From: Azolla pinnata | Taxonomy: Eukaryota; Streptophyta; Polypodiopsida; Salviniales; Salviniaceae | Assembly (NCBI GenBank): GCA_037176905.1 | Contig: JBBBWG010007269.1 | Coordinates: 2,824 to 25,453, forward strand | Direction: 5' to 3' | Length of the DNA stretch: 22,630 nucleotides | In this document: piece after piece, positions 1 through 11,476 of the stretch | Position numbering within the stretch: position 1 is the first letter of the stretch | Layout of the letters: every line of letters begins with the position of its first letter | Translations under genes and position numbers: made by a program | The notes under the pieces: model-generated | What the model was told of the DNA's origin: nothing | Database searches by the model: none | What the model saw: only the letters and a program-made list of their open reading frames with translations

Positions 1-31
1 ACTTCTGCTTCTTTCTTCCTTCCGAGTTTCC

Positions 32-2026
32 ATGGATCCTTCCATTCTCTTCGCTGGTCTGCACTTCGACAGGAAACGGTTTGCGTCTGATTTTAGCAAG
101 TTCAAGAAGAAAGAAGGACCGCCTGCTCCCGACTTTCTGCAGCTTCAAGAAGCCCTTCGCGGATCGTTAAGACTGCCTGCGGCAGATGAAGATTCTTCTC
201 CATGCGCAGGTACTGTTCCCTCATCCAAGGAAGGGGGAGGGGGTATTCCTAATATGAAAAAGAAGAAGAAAACACAGCAGAAACAGACGGAGAACGAGGA
301 TGAAGCAACAGAAATAGCGGAAAAAGGGAAGAAGAGGAAGAAGAAACACTCAAAAGAAGGGTGCGTTGAGGATACCGATGAAGCCTCTGGGAAAAAGAGA
401 ACGAAACTATCGGATCAAGAGGTAAAGCTTGGTGCCGGAGATTTTTTCAAGCCTTTTCATGAAGATCCGCAATCATCAGAAGATGCCGGAGAAGAGAGAG
501 AATTGGTTCAAGTTGATTCAGGAAAGAAGAAAAGGAAGCGTTCAGAGGAACAAGCGAGCCTACCTGCTACTGATTTATTCCAGCCTTTTCCTGACAAATT
601 GGAATCAAACGACAATGAGAAAGGAACAAAAACCATAGAATTAAAACATCGTGCGAAGAAAGATGAAGCAAAGCTGATCGAATCAAGTAACTTGCTCAGG
701 AAGACATTCAAAATTCATGTTTCAGGTCACAATATACCGCCTCCATTAAACAACTTTGAAGAACTAAGATCATTGCACGGCTGTAAGTCATATTTGCTGA
801 AGAACATGGAGAAGTCAGGTTTCCTTGAACCAACACCGATACAAAGACAGGTAATCCCGTTAATATTATCTGGTCGAGAGTGTTTCGCTTGCGCTCCCAC
901 AGGTTCAGGTAAAACATTAGCTTTTGCTCTTCCTATACTTATGAAGCTACAATCATCTAGGGAAGATGGCATTCGATCTATCATCCTTTGTCCCACACGA
1001 GAGCTTGCAAAGCAAATCACACTAGAATTCAAACACTTGTCTAAAGGCAGAAAATTTAGAATCCGGTTGATGACAAAATCTTTGTCAAGATGTGCAGACT
1101 TTCGCAGTCTTCCTTGTGATATCCTTGTTTCGACACCTCTTCGATTGGATTACATTCTAAAGCAGTCTAAGATTGATCTGAGCAAGGTCGAATATCTTGT
1201 TCTTGATGAGTCTGATAAGCTATTTGAGCTTGGATTCGTAGAACAAATCGATGCAGTGGTCAATGCATGTACCAATCCACAGATATTAAGAACTCTATTT
1301 AGTGCTACACTACCGGACACCGTGGAAGAACTTGCTAGAAGCATAATGCATGATGCTGTGCGAATCATAGTAGGGGAGAAGAACTCCGCATCTCAGACTA
1401 TCAAGCAGAGATTGCTATTTGCTGGAACAGAAGAGGGAAAACTGTTGGCTCTGAGACAGATCTTCCAAGAAAGCTTACAACCTCCCATTTTGCTTTTTGT
1501 GCAAAGCAAAGAGAGAGCAAAGCAGCTTTTCAAGATGCTAGCATTTGAGACAATCAAGGTCGATTGTATTCACGCTGATCTAACAGAAGCGCAAAGAGGG
1601 ATGGCAATAGAGAAATTCCGAGAAGGAAAGACATGGGTTTTGATAGCAACCGATCTACTTGCAAGAGGAATGGACTTCAAAGGAGTGAACTGTGTGATAA
1701 ACTATGATTTCCCAGATACTGTAGCTTCATACATACATCGGGTAGGCCGGTGTGGAAGGGCAGGAAGAGAAGGTCAAGCAGTTACAATATACACCGAAGA
1801 GGATGTTCCGTTTTTACGATCCATTGTGAATGTGATGGTAGCGTCAGGTTGTGACGTTCCCTCTTGGATGCGTTCTCTTCCGAAACAGAGTAGAAAGAGG
1901 CATCATCCACAGCGGGAATCTATATTCACGATCCCAGGGAGAAAGAAGATAGGGAAGAAAGCTGTAAAGAGTTCCTCAAGGCGCTCACAACAAAACAAAC
2001 AATTATCAAGAGTTAAGGATGAGTGA
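32..2026 (+). CDS. RH57: DEAD-box ATP-dependent RNA helicase, DDX52/Rok1/RH57 type
   Basis: A complete, intronless 664-codon frame. Family members are nucleolar RNA helicases needed for early 18S rRNA processing in the small-subunit pre-ribosome. Order of parts: a Lys/Glu-rich, low-complexity N-terminus with several basic nuclear-signal-like runs (roughly residues 75-210); the IHVSGHNIPPPL segment typical of this subfamily (~231-242); Q motif EPTPIQRQ; motif I APTGSGKT at 288-295; Ia CPTRELAKQ; motif II DESD at 392-395; SAT at 424-426; motif V ATDLLARGMDF from 539; motif VI HRVGRCGRAGR at 569-579; and a basic C-terminal tail. DESD in place of DEAD is usual for the Rok1/DDX52 group, so it is not a defect. 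The start at 32 lies in a pyrimidine-rich leader and gives the expected N-terminal motif (LFAGLHFDRKRFASDFSKF). The protein is longer than the ~540 aa I recall for Arabidopsis RH57, mainly in the charged N-terminus. Only 31 bp of upstream sequence is in the window. Confidence 0.95.
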   Translation: MDPSILFAGLHFDRKRFASDFSKFKKKEGPPAPDFLQLQEALRGSLRLPAADEDSSPCAGTVPSSKEGGGGIPNMKKKKKTQQKQTENEDEATEIAEKGKKRKKKHSKEGCVEDTDEASGKKRTKLSDQEVKLGAGDFFKPFHEDPQSSEDAGEERELVQVDSGKKKRKRSEEQASLPATDLFQPFPDKLESNDNEKGTKTIELKHRAKKDEAKLIESSNLLRKTFKIHVSGHNIPPPLNNFEELRSLHGCKSYLLKNMEKSGFLEPTPIQRQVIPLILSGRECFACAPTGSGKTLAFALPILMKLQSSREDGIRSIILCPTRELAKQITLEFKHLSKGRKFRIRLMTKSLSRCADFRSLPCDILVSTPLRLDYILKQSKIDLSKVEYLVLDESDKLFELGFVEQIDAVVNACTNPQILRTLFSATLPDTVEELARSIMHDAVRIIVGEKNSASQTIKQRLLFAGTEEGKLLALRQIFQESLQPPILLFVQSKERAKQLFKMLAFETIKVDCIHADLTEAQRGMAIEKFREGKTWVLIATDLLARGMDFKGVNCVINYDFPDTVASYIHRVGRCGRAGREGQAVTIYTEEDVPFLRSIVNVMVASGCDVPSWMRSLPKQSRKRHHPQRESIFTIPGRKKIGKKAVKSSSRRSQQNKQLSRVKDE

Positions 2027-2310
2027 TTAAATATTGGATGGTATATTCATCTCTGGGAGAAAGAAGGTACAGAAACATGGCTAAGCCTGTCATCAAACTA
2101 TTCACAATGAAGACACCAGGCATTGAGAGCTAAGGATGGATCCTCGTGGTGGCAATGAATAAATATTTGATGATATATTTCCCATCCCAAGGAGAAAAAG
2201 GATGGGAAAGAAATTCACGTGAAGGCTTTCATCACAATGAGGATACCAGTTAACAAGTGTTAAGGATGTGCCATCGTAATGGTAATGATTGAATATTTAG
2301 TGGTGCCATT
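1920..2310 (+). repeat. Decayed tandem copies of the helicase 3' end
   Basis: Three diverged copies of a ~117-132 bp unit. The first copy is the last ~105 bp of the helicase coding region and the next two lie in the 3' flank. Shared anchors in order are: TATATTCA or similar at 1921, 2042 and ~2174; a GGGAGAAAGAAG-like block at ~1938, 2055 and ~2188; TAAGGATG at 2014, 2131 and 2261; and AATATT at 2030, 2162 and 2292. Copies 2 and 3 also share an ACAATGAAGACACCAG-like block at ~2104 and ~2234. The downstream copies contain stops and are not coding. Confidence 0.7.
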
Positions 2311-3150
2311 GCACTTGCAAATCTGCCTCAAATTTTTTTATTCTGAAAGCATATTTGCAAGTCAGATATGATTTACTTGGAAGGCATTTTCAAAGGTCTT
2401 ATAGATAGTAGTACTAAGATAAGAAGGGGGAAATCTAAGTTCGAGACATTGTTTTTGGAGGCCTTTGGGTATGTTTTGGCAGTTGATAATTGTGATGAAT
2501 GTCTTATGATTTTGAATGTCCCATATTTTTTTTGATTGGTTTCCTTGATTATTCATGTGTCTCCTTGTAAGAAAGTGACTAATTTGTTAGTATGAAGACC
2601 TTTCTCCTCATTTCTTCACATTAGATTACAAGCATCCATCCATCTACATCCATATGCATGCTCTATAAACATTAGATCTTTTGATGAGAATGATGCTTGG
2701 TATTTTTCTTGTGAAGGGCATCATTCGTTGCAATTACTGGCTTCTAGGTGACGGTGAAGGCATAAATGCATGTCGATCAGGGCATCTACCTCCCATCTCC
2801 TTCACTAAAAAATCCTTAGTACAAGCAACTTCATCATCAGGTGTATCGGAAGAATGGCTAGAAAACATCTCTCTATGTGGGATGATTGATATCCGTTGGC
2901 AAAGTTGAATGAATACTTGGAGAACTTGATGTGATTAGCACCAAGGGCAAAGTGTTCGAAGCCTTTGGAGCAAGAAATTGATGAATGATTGAAGCGACTG
3001 TGGACATACATGCATGCTTATCACATCAAGTTCCCCAGCAGCACATGCTTACATACACATAAGATCACATGGAAAGCATATGGTCATACATACAATATGC
3101 ACTTGGAAAGCATGTAGTCACACGATGTAAGCTTGATGCCACATCTATTG
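2311..3150. other. Intergenic stretch without a recognisable gene
   Basis: About 840 bp between the helicase 3' flank and the CATA array. Only short frames under 80 codons occur and none resembles a known family. A near-duplicate (GGAAAGCATATGGTCA-like at ~3070 and GGAAAGCATGTAGTCA-like at ~3105) marks the start of repeat-rich sequence. The helicase transcript probably ends somewhere in the first few hundred bases, but no polyadenylation site can be chosen with confidence. Confidence 0.6.
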
Positions 3151-3866
3151 ACGCATACGCATACGCATACATACATACATACATACATACATTCAAACAT
3201 ACAAACGTGCATGATACATATAGGCATATGTAGGTCATACATACATACATACATGCATGCACATAGACATACATACATACGCACACGCATATTTACACAT
3301 AGACACACATGTACGTCCTACATACATATGGTGCATGGTACGTACATACATGCATACACATTGACATACATACATACATACATACGCATGACATGCATAC
3401 ATACATACACACGCATGGCATGCATACATACATACACACGCATGACATAGATACATAGATACATACATACATACACATTGACATACATTGACACACATAC
3501 ATACATACGTACATATATATATTTCAAACATACAAACATGCATGCCACGCATACACAAACATACATACATACGCACGTACACATATGCATGCATACATAC
3601 AACCATACGAACATGCATCATACATATAGGCATACTGTACGTATACAGACATACATACATACGCACAGACGCATAGACATACATACGTACATACAAACAT
3701 ACGAACATGCACGATACATATAGAAATACGGTACGCATACAACATACGCGCATACACATTAGGTCGCCCACATACATACGCACGTACGTATACGCATACG
3801 CATTTATAGAGAGTCATACATACGTACGTACGTAGACATACATATACGCATATACGTATACATATG
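3151..3866. repeat. Degenerate CATA/ACAT tetranucleotide array
   Basis: About 715 bp built almost wholly of CATA, CGCATA and CGTA words. Higher-order copies are visible inside it. A 27-bp unit containing CGCATG plus CATACATACATACACA recurs with anchors at 3385, 3412 and 3439. A longer word, GCATGATACATATAGGCAT, recurs in varied form at ~3209, ~3615 and ~3706. The long frames read here on both strands (Met-Tyr-Val-Cys or His-Thr-Tyr-Ile repeats) are products of the repeat and not genes. It ends about 40 bp before the WDR3 start codon. Confidence 0.95.
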
Positions 3867-3907
3867 TTCACAGCTAAGCCCCCAAGGGTTTGCGCCAGGC
3901 GAGAGCG

Positions 3908-6900
3908 ATGGTGAAGGCCTACCTTCGCTACGAGCAAGCTTCTCCTGTTCTCGGCCTCGTCGTCTCCGCAGACTCCAATGTCTCCTTCGATCGCTCCGCG
4001 AAGCTCCTCCTCACCGGAGCGCTGGAGAATCTCATGGTATGGAACCTCAAGCAAGGTCGTTGCCTCCACGCGCTTGCTCCGGCTCCCTCGTCATCATCTT
4101 CCTCCATGAAACCTGCAGTTACCTCCATCGCCTGTATGCCTACCTCCATATCCATGGTATGTATTGTTAATACGCCGTATGTATGTATCTATTCTTTTCT
4201 CTGTCTAAACTCGGGATATCATCTATGCCCCATCTCTCAAGACCCGAGGTAATTGATACATAAGGATTATCCATTGTCTACGTTTGGGGGGTCTGTATTT
4301 ACTGTCAAAATGTCTTTTTCTCGATCTCACGTACGAGTAAATGAATTGTGTACGAGGGCTGTTCCTTTTCTTCATGTTCTTATCACGTTCATGCTTTTTC
4401 AGGTTTTAGTGCTTTTTATAAAGAATCTGAGAATGCATGATCTGTAAGATTTTCCATGGCCGTTCCCTGAACATCAAAGTATTGTCTGTAATAGCATTAC
4501 ATTCTGATATATAAGGATGAAAAATGTCTGTGCATCTTTCCATGAGGTCAAATTGCCAATAGTACCTATATATAGGGATGGAAAGATGAAGGACCTATGT
4601 ATAGATAGTCTGTTGCATGCGCATAATTTTTGGATTGATTAATTCTGTCTTTTACACTGCCGGTGGCATTGAGAAATAGTAGAACGAATGGTATGAAAGA
4701 TTTCTATTGATGACTGTTTGAGTGAATTATTTATGTAATCCTTTCTTATAATTCTTGCATATGTTCTGATCTCGTTTATTCTATCGATAAATGACACCTT
4801 AAGATGTCTTTTCTATACGATAATAGTTTTTCATACAACAGGATCAGTTTCGTCATTCCTTTTATGAGAATGTTTCCTTCTTGAGTTTTATGCATGGGCG
4901 GAATATATATCTTTATGTGATTAATTTTTGCAATTTTCAAGTGCAGCAAATTCCATGTGTATGTAATAGGAATGCCTCATCTTAACTGTTTCTTCCACAT
5001 ATAATGTAAGGTTTTCTTTGCTGATTCTACAATCTCCATAACAAGCTGCAGCTCTGTGCCATTTAAGAAGGGAGAATGCATACAATTTCATGTGCAATGC
5101 AGCTGAAAGATATCTTTATAGACGGTCAACATGCAATTTCATTTGGTTATGATAGTCGATCTATAAGTGTCAAACTTAAATAAATCCATTTTGAACAGGT
5201 TTAGGAGCCCGTCTTGAACTTTAGGTTTAGAATAAGTTGGACTTGCACATATCGGAGTTGTTGGTTTTTGAACATGTAGTTTACTATATGTTCTATATGT
5301 ATTGTTGTTGGTTTGATGAGCACATATTTTGCTATTTGTTCTACTTCATTACCATTTGTATTACTGCAAGGATACCTTTCGTAAGTTCCCGTTCAGATTT
5401 GATAATAATAGAAGTTGTTGCATAGGTTGCAACTGGTTACAGTGATGGCTCTGCCAGAATCTGGAATATAATAGATGGCACCTGTGAAACTACTTTGAAT
5501 GGACACAAGAAAGCAGTCACTGCCTTGCGGTATAATAAAGCAGGTGCATTACTTGCATCAGGAAGTAAGGATACGGATATCATTATTTGGGATGCAGTAG
5601 GCGAGACAGGGTTGTTCAGATTACGTGGTCACAAAGATCAGGTAAGCTTTATACCGATCCCTCAGGGCTTTATTCTAGAACACAAATCCTAGTCCCTTTA
5701 AAAAAAAAAGAAAATCTTGTTCCCTTGATTTTGGGGCCTTTATATTGATCTATTTATGATTGTATTAGGTGACTGATCTTGTTTTCTTGGAGCACAGCAA
5801 GAATTTGGTCAGCTGTTCAAAAGACACATTTGTAAAAGTGTGGGATCTGGATTCAAAATATTGTGTCCAGACCATTGTTGGCCACAGGACCGAGATATGG
5901 TCTTTAGATGTGGACCCTTCAGAGAGATTTCTTGTCACCGGATCGGCTGATCTAGAGCTCCGAGTATACCATGTCTTCCAAGAATTAGAAATAGGCACAG
6001 GGAAGAAGATCATGTCAGATGTTTTACAGCATCTTGGTGATTTGAAGCGACAAAACTCAGATCGTGTAGCTACCGTTCGATTCAATAGTTCTGGGTCTCT
6101 CATGGGTTCCCAGGTTGCTGGTAAAGTAGTAGAAATCTACAGAGTAAGAAATGAGGAAGAAACTCTGAAGCAAGCTAAGAGACGATTGCGTCGAAAGCGA
6201 GAGAAGGCTCTTACTAAGACCACAGATCCAGGATCTATCAAAAAAAAAGATGATATAGTTAAGGAAACAGCAGGAGATCCCGAAGAACCATCTGTATCAG
6301 ATAGATTCAAGTTGTTACAGGTGATGCATCTCAAACAGAAAATACGATCATTTTCTTTCTCAGATTCTACAAAGAAGAATAATCTTGCGACTGTTGCATT
6401 CGCTTTGCATGACAATTCGCTTGAAGTATATGACCTAACTGAGGATGCCCACTCTATAGTTCACACAATTGACTTACCAGGGCATCGCTCTGATGTTAGA
6501 AGTTTAACATTAAGTTCAGACAATACTCTCCTAATGTCAACAAGCCATAATGCTCTTAAAATATGGAACCCTATTAATGGTACCTGTCTTCGCACCATGG
6601 AGGCAGGGTATGGATTAGCTGGCCTTTTTGTTCCTGGAAATCGCTATTCTATTGTTGGCACAAAAACAGGAACACTTGAGATTTTTGATATTGGTGCCAG
6701 TGAACGCGTTAAAGTAGTAGAAGCTCATGGAGGTGCCATTTGGTCGATTGCTAGTATGCCTAATGGGCAAGGATTTATCAGTGGAAGTGCAGACCATGAA
6801 GTCAAATTCTGGGATTACGAACTTGTGCAAGATTCAAGCAATGTATGTATGCTATACAGTATTGTGTTCTAATTAAATTGGACATTCATTATTTGGTTTG

Positions 6901-9900
6901 ATTTTGAGAAAGTGCCTATTTTCTTGATCAAGGCCCTGAAGAAGTTATCTATCTCCCATGTTCGAACTTTGAAGATGACTGAAGATGTTCTTTCACTGCG
7001 TTTTAGTCCTGATGGCAAATACATTTCCATTGCACTGCTAGATTCCACCATTAAGGTTTGGGAAATATTTTTTTTTGATAACTATTGACTTTACAAGCTC
7101 TAATGTCTCCACATGAATGTGCATAAGAGATTGATTATGAAACAAGATTTAAACTGGCAGGTCTTCTTTGCGGATACTTTGAAGTTCTTTTTGTCCCTAT
7201 ATGGTCACAAGCTTCCTGTGTTATGTATGGACATATCGTCTGATGCTGCGTTATTAGTCAGTGGCTCAGCAGATAAAAATCTGAAGATATGGGGGCTAGA
7301 TTTTGGGGATTGTCATCGTTCTTTGTTTGCTCATGCTGATAGGTTGTAATTCTTATTTCCCATGCTCTAGAAAAGACATATGTTTTTCAGAAATCATTTC
7401 CATGAAAAAGCTGATTGCTTATTTCTGTTGCTTTTTGTGCTTCTCAGTGTTATGGCAGTGCAGTTTGTTCGGAACACCCATTATCTCTTCAGTGTAGGAA
7501 AAGATCGTATGATCAAGTATTGGGATGCAGATAAGTTTGAGCTCTTAATTACCTTAGAAGGTCATCACGCTGAGGTATGGTGTTTGGCTATCAGCAGTCT
7601 CGGTGACTTTTTTGTTACTGGGTCACATGATCGCTCGATCCGGCGATGGGAGCGTACTGAAGAGCCCTTTTTTATCGAGGTATATATTGCAAGAAGAAAT
7701 TCAGAATTACCACCATGTTTTCGTTGTTTCCCATAAGTCTTGGTATTTTCTTCTTTGGGGTTTAGATGAGAGGAAATAAATGATCTAGTAAGTGTTAATA
7801 GTTTAGTATCTTGTACTTTCTAGTGTTACTATGAAGGTACGGATGTTCATGACACTGATACTATAAATTATCTTTGCGGCAGAGAGGTTTGATTTTATAA
7901 GCTGTAAAATGAAGTAGTGAATGATATTGTCCAGGTTTCTCAAGTCTATAATATGTTTTGTGACAGTTTTTAAGCACCTAAGAAATTTTAACTGTAGGAA
8001 GAAAGAGAAAAGCGGCTAGAAGCTTTGTTCGATGCAGGACAAGAGAATGCTGATGCAAATCAATTGCCAAGTGGAGAGATCCCTGATGAAGGTGCCGTTG
8101 CCCTCGCAGGAAAACAATCACAAGAATCTTTTACTGCTGCAGATACAATCATTGAAGCATTAGACTTGGCTGATGCTGAGCTCGATCGCATTAACTCATA
8201 CAAGGTTTGCTGTCATAATGGTTCAATGCTCGAATCTTTGTGCTAGGTTTAATCTGATGCTTGCTACATGGAATTAGTGCTTAAATCTCTGTGGGATTTA
8301 AGGTCAAATAAAAAAGTATGACCCCCCTCACCTTTACTTTTTTGGTTTTCGCTCTTTTCTGGTTTATTGTGTTCAGGCTAATAAAGATAAGTCAGTCTTT
8401 CAGCCAAACGTACTGCTTTTAGGACTTTCACCATCGGCATATGTTTTGCGAGCTGTTTCAAGTGTGCGATCAAGTGACCTTGAGCAGGCATTGCTGGTGA
8501 GAGTATATGCATTTAGAGTGTATGGACAAATACTACTGTTCTGGTTTTGAATTCATGGACAATTGTGTTTTTGAGTATAGGTTCTGCCATTCACTGATGG
8601 ACTGAAGCTTATGAGCTACCTGAAAGAGTGGTTATTAGAAGGGAACCAGGTTACTACTAATTTAGTTGTACTTTTAATATTGAGACATACAGGAAGTTCT
8701 GTAACAAATCTATATTTTTGTAATATGCAGGTAGAGCTGATTTGTAGAGTTGCTACAATATTACTGCACCTTCACCATTCTCAATTGGTCTCGACCCTCT
8801 CATCCAGACCAATTTTGATGTCTTTGCATGAGATTCTTCAATCTGGAGTGAAAGTAAGCCTTTAAAGAGCTTTTAATGGTTTATTAGAGATATTTAAAAG
8901 ATATTCCCCCCCATATGTGGTTTATTCATCCTGTTTTTGTACGTTTCAAGATGGACTTGAATAGTAATAGAAAGGTAGAAACGAGTCTTTCCAAAATAAA
9001 GATTGTAAACAAATTTAATGCTTTTTTGTTCCACACATAGACAAATGGAACATACCCCAGTTTAACAGTCTACGCAATATGAGAGCCTTACAAGGGATAT
9101 TTTGTCCAGCAGAAAGTACTGGTATGAAGCCAGGGATGGGTTTAGTCTGTATAAGCTATAGTTTCTTATATATGTTGTGCGACTTATTTAACTTCAGGGG
9201 ACTCAAGTTAGGATTCCTATTACTTACTTAATTATGGTCTACTGCTACACTATTTTTCATGTTAAGAATATTGAAGCCGATGCTGCTCTATAACAATAAG
9301 GAATACTCAGACATACTAATGTTTTTACACTTTTATAAGTTTAAACTCATGGTTATCGTCTCTGAACATTTCTGCTCGTCAGCCATATACCGTAGAAATT
9401 CAAAGGATGCAATAGAATTGTACATAGATTGCATACTTCTTTAAAAAAAATCTTGGTTGATTCTGTCTTATTTCTGTTTGCGTGTATTCAGAAACTCAAA
9501 GATACACTGGGATTCAACATGGCGGCCATCAGCCATTTGCAGGTGACTTCCATTTGTTTGCTTTAAACGATTCAAGAAAAGAAACCCAATTCTGTGACTC
9601 AGAAATTTCAAGTAGTCGTCATATTTTAAACTTTTAAAGTGATGCTCAATTTTATGTTAAAATACTCTTTCCAGCAGTACAGCTCTCGGAACGGAAATTA
9701 TTGATATGTGAAGAGAACCTCAAACGATATTTGAGTGTGCTTTGCCAATCATACAACACTGACTTCACATTTGATTTTCAGGAGCTGCTTTCTACACGAT
9801 CAGATGCGACTTTTAATGATGCAAATGAGAAGGTCTTGTCCATCAGAGAAAAGCTAAGCAGAAAGCTTGAAGAAAGGCCAGACCAAAATCATCGTCTGAA

Positions 9901-9937
9901 AATGAAAACACGGAAGAAACGCAAGGAAGCTGCATGA
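3908..9937 (+). CDS. WDR3: WD40-repeat U3 snoRNP / SSU processome protein, WDR3/UTP12 (Dip2) orthologue
   Basis: Twelve exons: 3908-4156, 5426-5641, 5769-6842, 6933-7055, 7161-7342, 7448-7679, 7998-8204, 8377-8496, 8581-8649, 8731-8853, 9492-9542 and 9782-9937. All introns are GT-AG and the frame is kept throughout, giving 933 codons against ~943 in human WDR3. The protein is a UTP-B subcomplex subunit of the nucleolar small-subunit processome, needed for 18S rRNA maturation. Diagnostic stretches are [10 protein letters not shown] at the N-terminus, [14 protein letters not shown] (exon 2), [15 protein letters not shown] and [11 protein letters not shown] (exon 3), and [20 protein letters not shown] and [14 protein letters not shown] (exon 5). 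They form two WD40 propellers (~1-690), followed by a charged linker and a Utp12-type helical domain (~765-880) with a Lys/Arg-rich tail. The start at 3908 matches the family N-terminus. An AGGGTTT half telo-box lies ~15 bp upstream. Exon 3 (358 codons) is unusually large; intron 1 is ~1.27 kb. Confidence 0.94.
4533..4588. repeat. Short inverted repeat in WDR3 intron 1
   Basis: CATCTTTCCAT at 4533-4543 is the exact reverse complement of ATGGAAAGATG at 4578-4588, with a 34-nt spacer. It could form a small hairpin in the intron RNA. No family is recognised, and one 11-bp match in a long intron may be chance. Confidence 0.4.
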
Positions 9938-11290
9938 AAGACGAAAGGCTGGTTCTTCCGATGCTAACCATATACAATCATTTTTCTGTATACAATGTCT
10001 TACCTTCTCTCTTCTGGTTTTCAGTGACCAGATCAATTTTGAGATGAGTGCGTAAGATCTAGCTGCTGCTTACATGTAAACTCTATTGGTAAATCACGAG
10101 GGCCATTCGTTAACATTCAAAGTCATTGTTCAGTGGATTCTATCTCTCTGTCTTCAGAAAGGAACCACCATGTATCTTTGCTACACAATTGTACTGTGGG
10201 GAAGGGAGAGATGGCATATCATTCATTATTTGGATGCCCAATGATTACTGTTATTGGTGGAACCTTTGGAGCAACAGAGATGGTGCTAGGCCTTTAAAGG
10301 CCCTGTTGAGGCTTACCATGTGCGTGCATTGATATTGACAGATACTTGCCTACCTGATGATGGTGTTAAGAGCAATAAGCTCTAAAAAAGGCAGTGGAGA
10401 AACAACTGTATGGCAAGAGAAGTTTAATATCACTTAGTGATTTTATTAGTGTTTGATATCTCATGCCTGTAAACTTGGAATCGGATTCGGGCCAAGTTAA
10501 ATCTACATAATGTAGATTGCAAGCTAGATTTTCTCTCCATGTGATCAAGAAATAATGGATGTAATGATTTCTTAATTCTTTTGGCCAGTGTTACAAGAGA
10601 TAAAGAACTGCTTAGATCGCCTGGGTTGTTTCGTTAAATCTATCGAGGAAAAGCTGAGGCTTATGTTGAGTAGCTGATCACGTCTCCGCGGATACTACTA
10701 AGACAGGTATAAGTTTTCCATTAATCTATCTATCTATACACACGCAAATACATAAATTCCGAATGTTTAATCGAGTTGAATGTCATGGAAGTGTTGGAGA
10801 TTGGCAAACATTCCATTATAGTAATCCAGCCTTCCCAGTGCCTCATAAAGCTATTGACTTCAGACATGATGTAATGTTTGCGCAGGTTGAATATGCTCTC
10901 TGGTGATCTTAGATGTGGGTGGCCCTACAAGGATATGCGACAAAAGCGCTAAAGCGCATTCTTCTCTATAAGGCGTCCGATGCGGTCATCATGCATAAGG
11001 TAAGGTTCTCTTTTTTTGTTCTTAGATCGATATCGCGCGCAGCTCTTAAGGGTCAGTGGGGCACTGAAGCTTACGCGATTAAAAAAAAGCTTGTTGCTAC
11101 AGTTGATGCTTCCTGGAAGTTTTCAATCTGATATTATGTTGGAAATGCAAAGTGCTGCGGGCAAAACCAGGCTTCGGTTATGGGCTGGAAGTAGATCCTT
11201 GACCATAATCGAACGGCACGTCGAAGGTGCGAATTTTGTGTAGAACTCGAATCGATTTTTTATTGTCTGCGAGACTTAAACTTTAGGAGC
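9938..11290. other. WDR3 3' flank and intergenic DNA, no gene seen
   Basis: About 1.35 kb. The WDR3 3' UTR must lie in the first few hundred bases. Frames are all under 80 codons on both strands and none resembles a known protein. No clear transposon ends, target-site duplications or RNA genes were found by eye. Confidence 0.5.
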
Positions 11291-11293
11291 TTT

Positions 11294-11360
11294 TGGGGCG
11301 ATTCGAACCCACAACCTTCTTGGAAGAGTTGCGTCAGACTATTGGAAAGGCCAGAGTCGG
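11294..11360 (-). other. Weak tRNA-like / SINE-like box B region
   Basis: On the minus strand GTGGGTTCGAATCG matches the RNA polymerase III box B consensus (GGTTCGANNCC) with one ambiguous end. It is preceded by a CAAC-T-CTTC-CAA-GAAG-GTTG hairpin-like segment. No proper acceptor stem, D arm or 7-nt anticodon loop can be folded, so this is not a functional tRNA by eye. It may be a decayed tRNA-derived repeat or a coincidence. Confidence 0.25.
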
Positions 11361-11476
11361 TGACCAGAGATTAGAAGGGGAGGATTATATCAAATCTCAA
11401 AAAAGAAAAGAAAAAGCGTTGTTGCTGAATGCAACTGTGATCGGAAACTAAACGGAAAGCTCACTCGGAGTCGATC

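Noticed and set aside
392..2026. DESD in place of DEAD considered as a catalytic defect in the helicase
   Set aside because: DESD is usual in the Rok1/DDX52 group and all other helicase motifs are intact.
2681..2908. 75-codon frame upstream of the CATA array
   Set aside because: Short, no family resemblance and no promoter or splice context that supports it.
3890..3910. An upstream TTG start for WDR3, giving six extra residues
   Set aside because: Plant nuclear genes normally use ATG, and the ATG at 3908 gives the family N-terminus MVKAYLRYE.
3065..4069. Several overlapping Cys/Met/Tyr/Val or His/Thr/Tyr frames up to 182 codons
   Set aside because: They are translations of the CATA array on both strands, with no independent evidence of coding.
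9259..9444. 61-codon frame in WDR3 intron 10
   Set aside because: It lies inside an intron between well-supported exons and resembles nothing known.
10350..10450. TGATGATG motif considered as a C/D box snoRNA start
   Set aside because: No CTGA D box at a suitable distance and no terminal stem.
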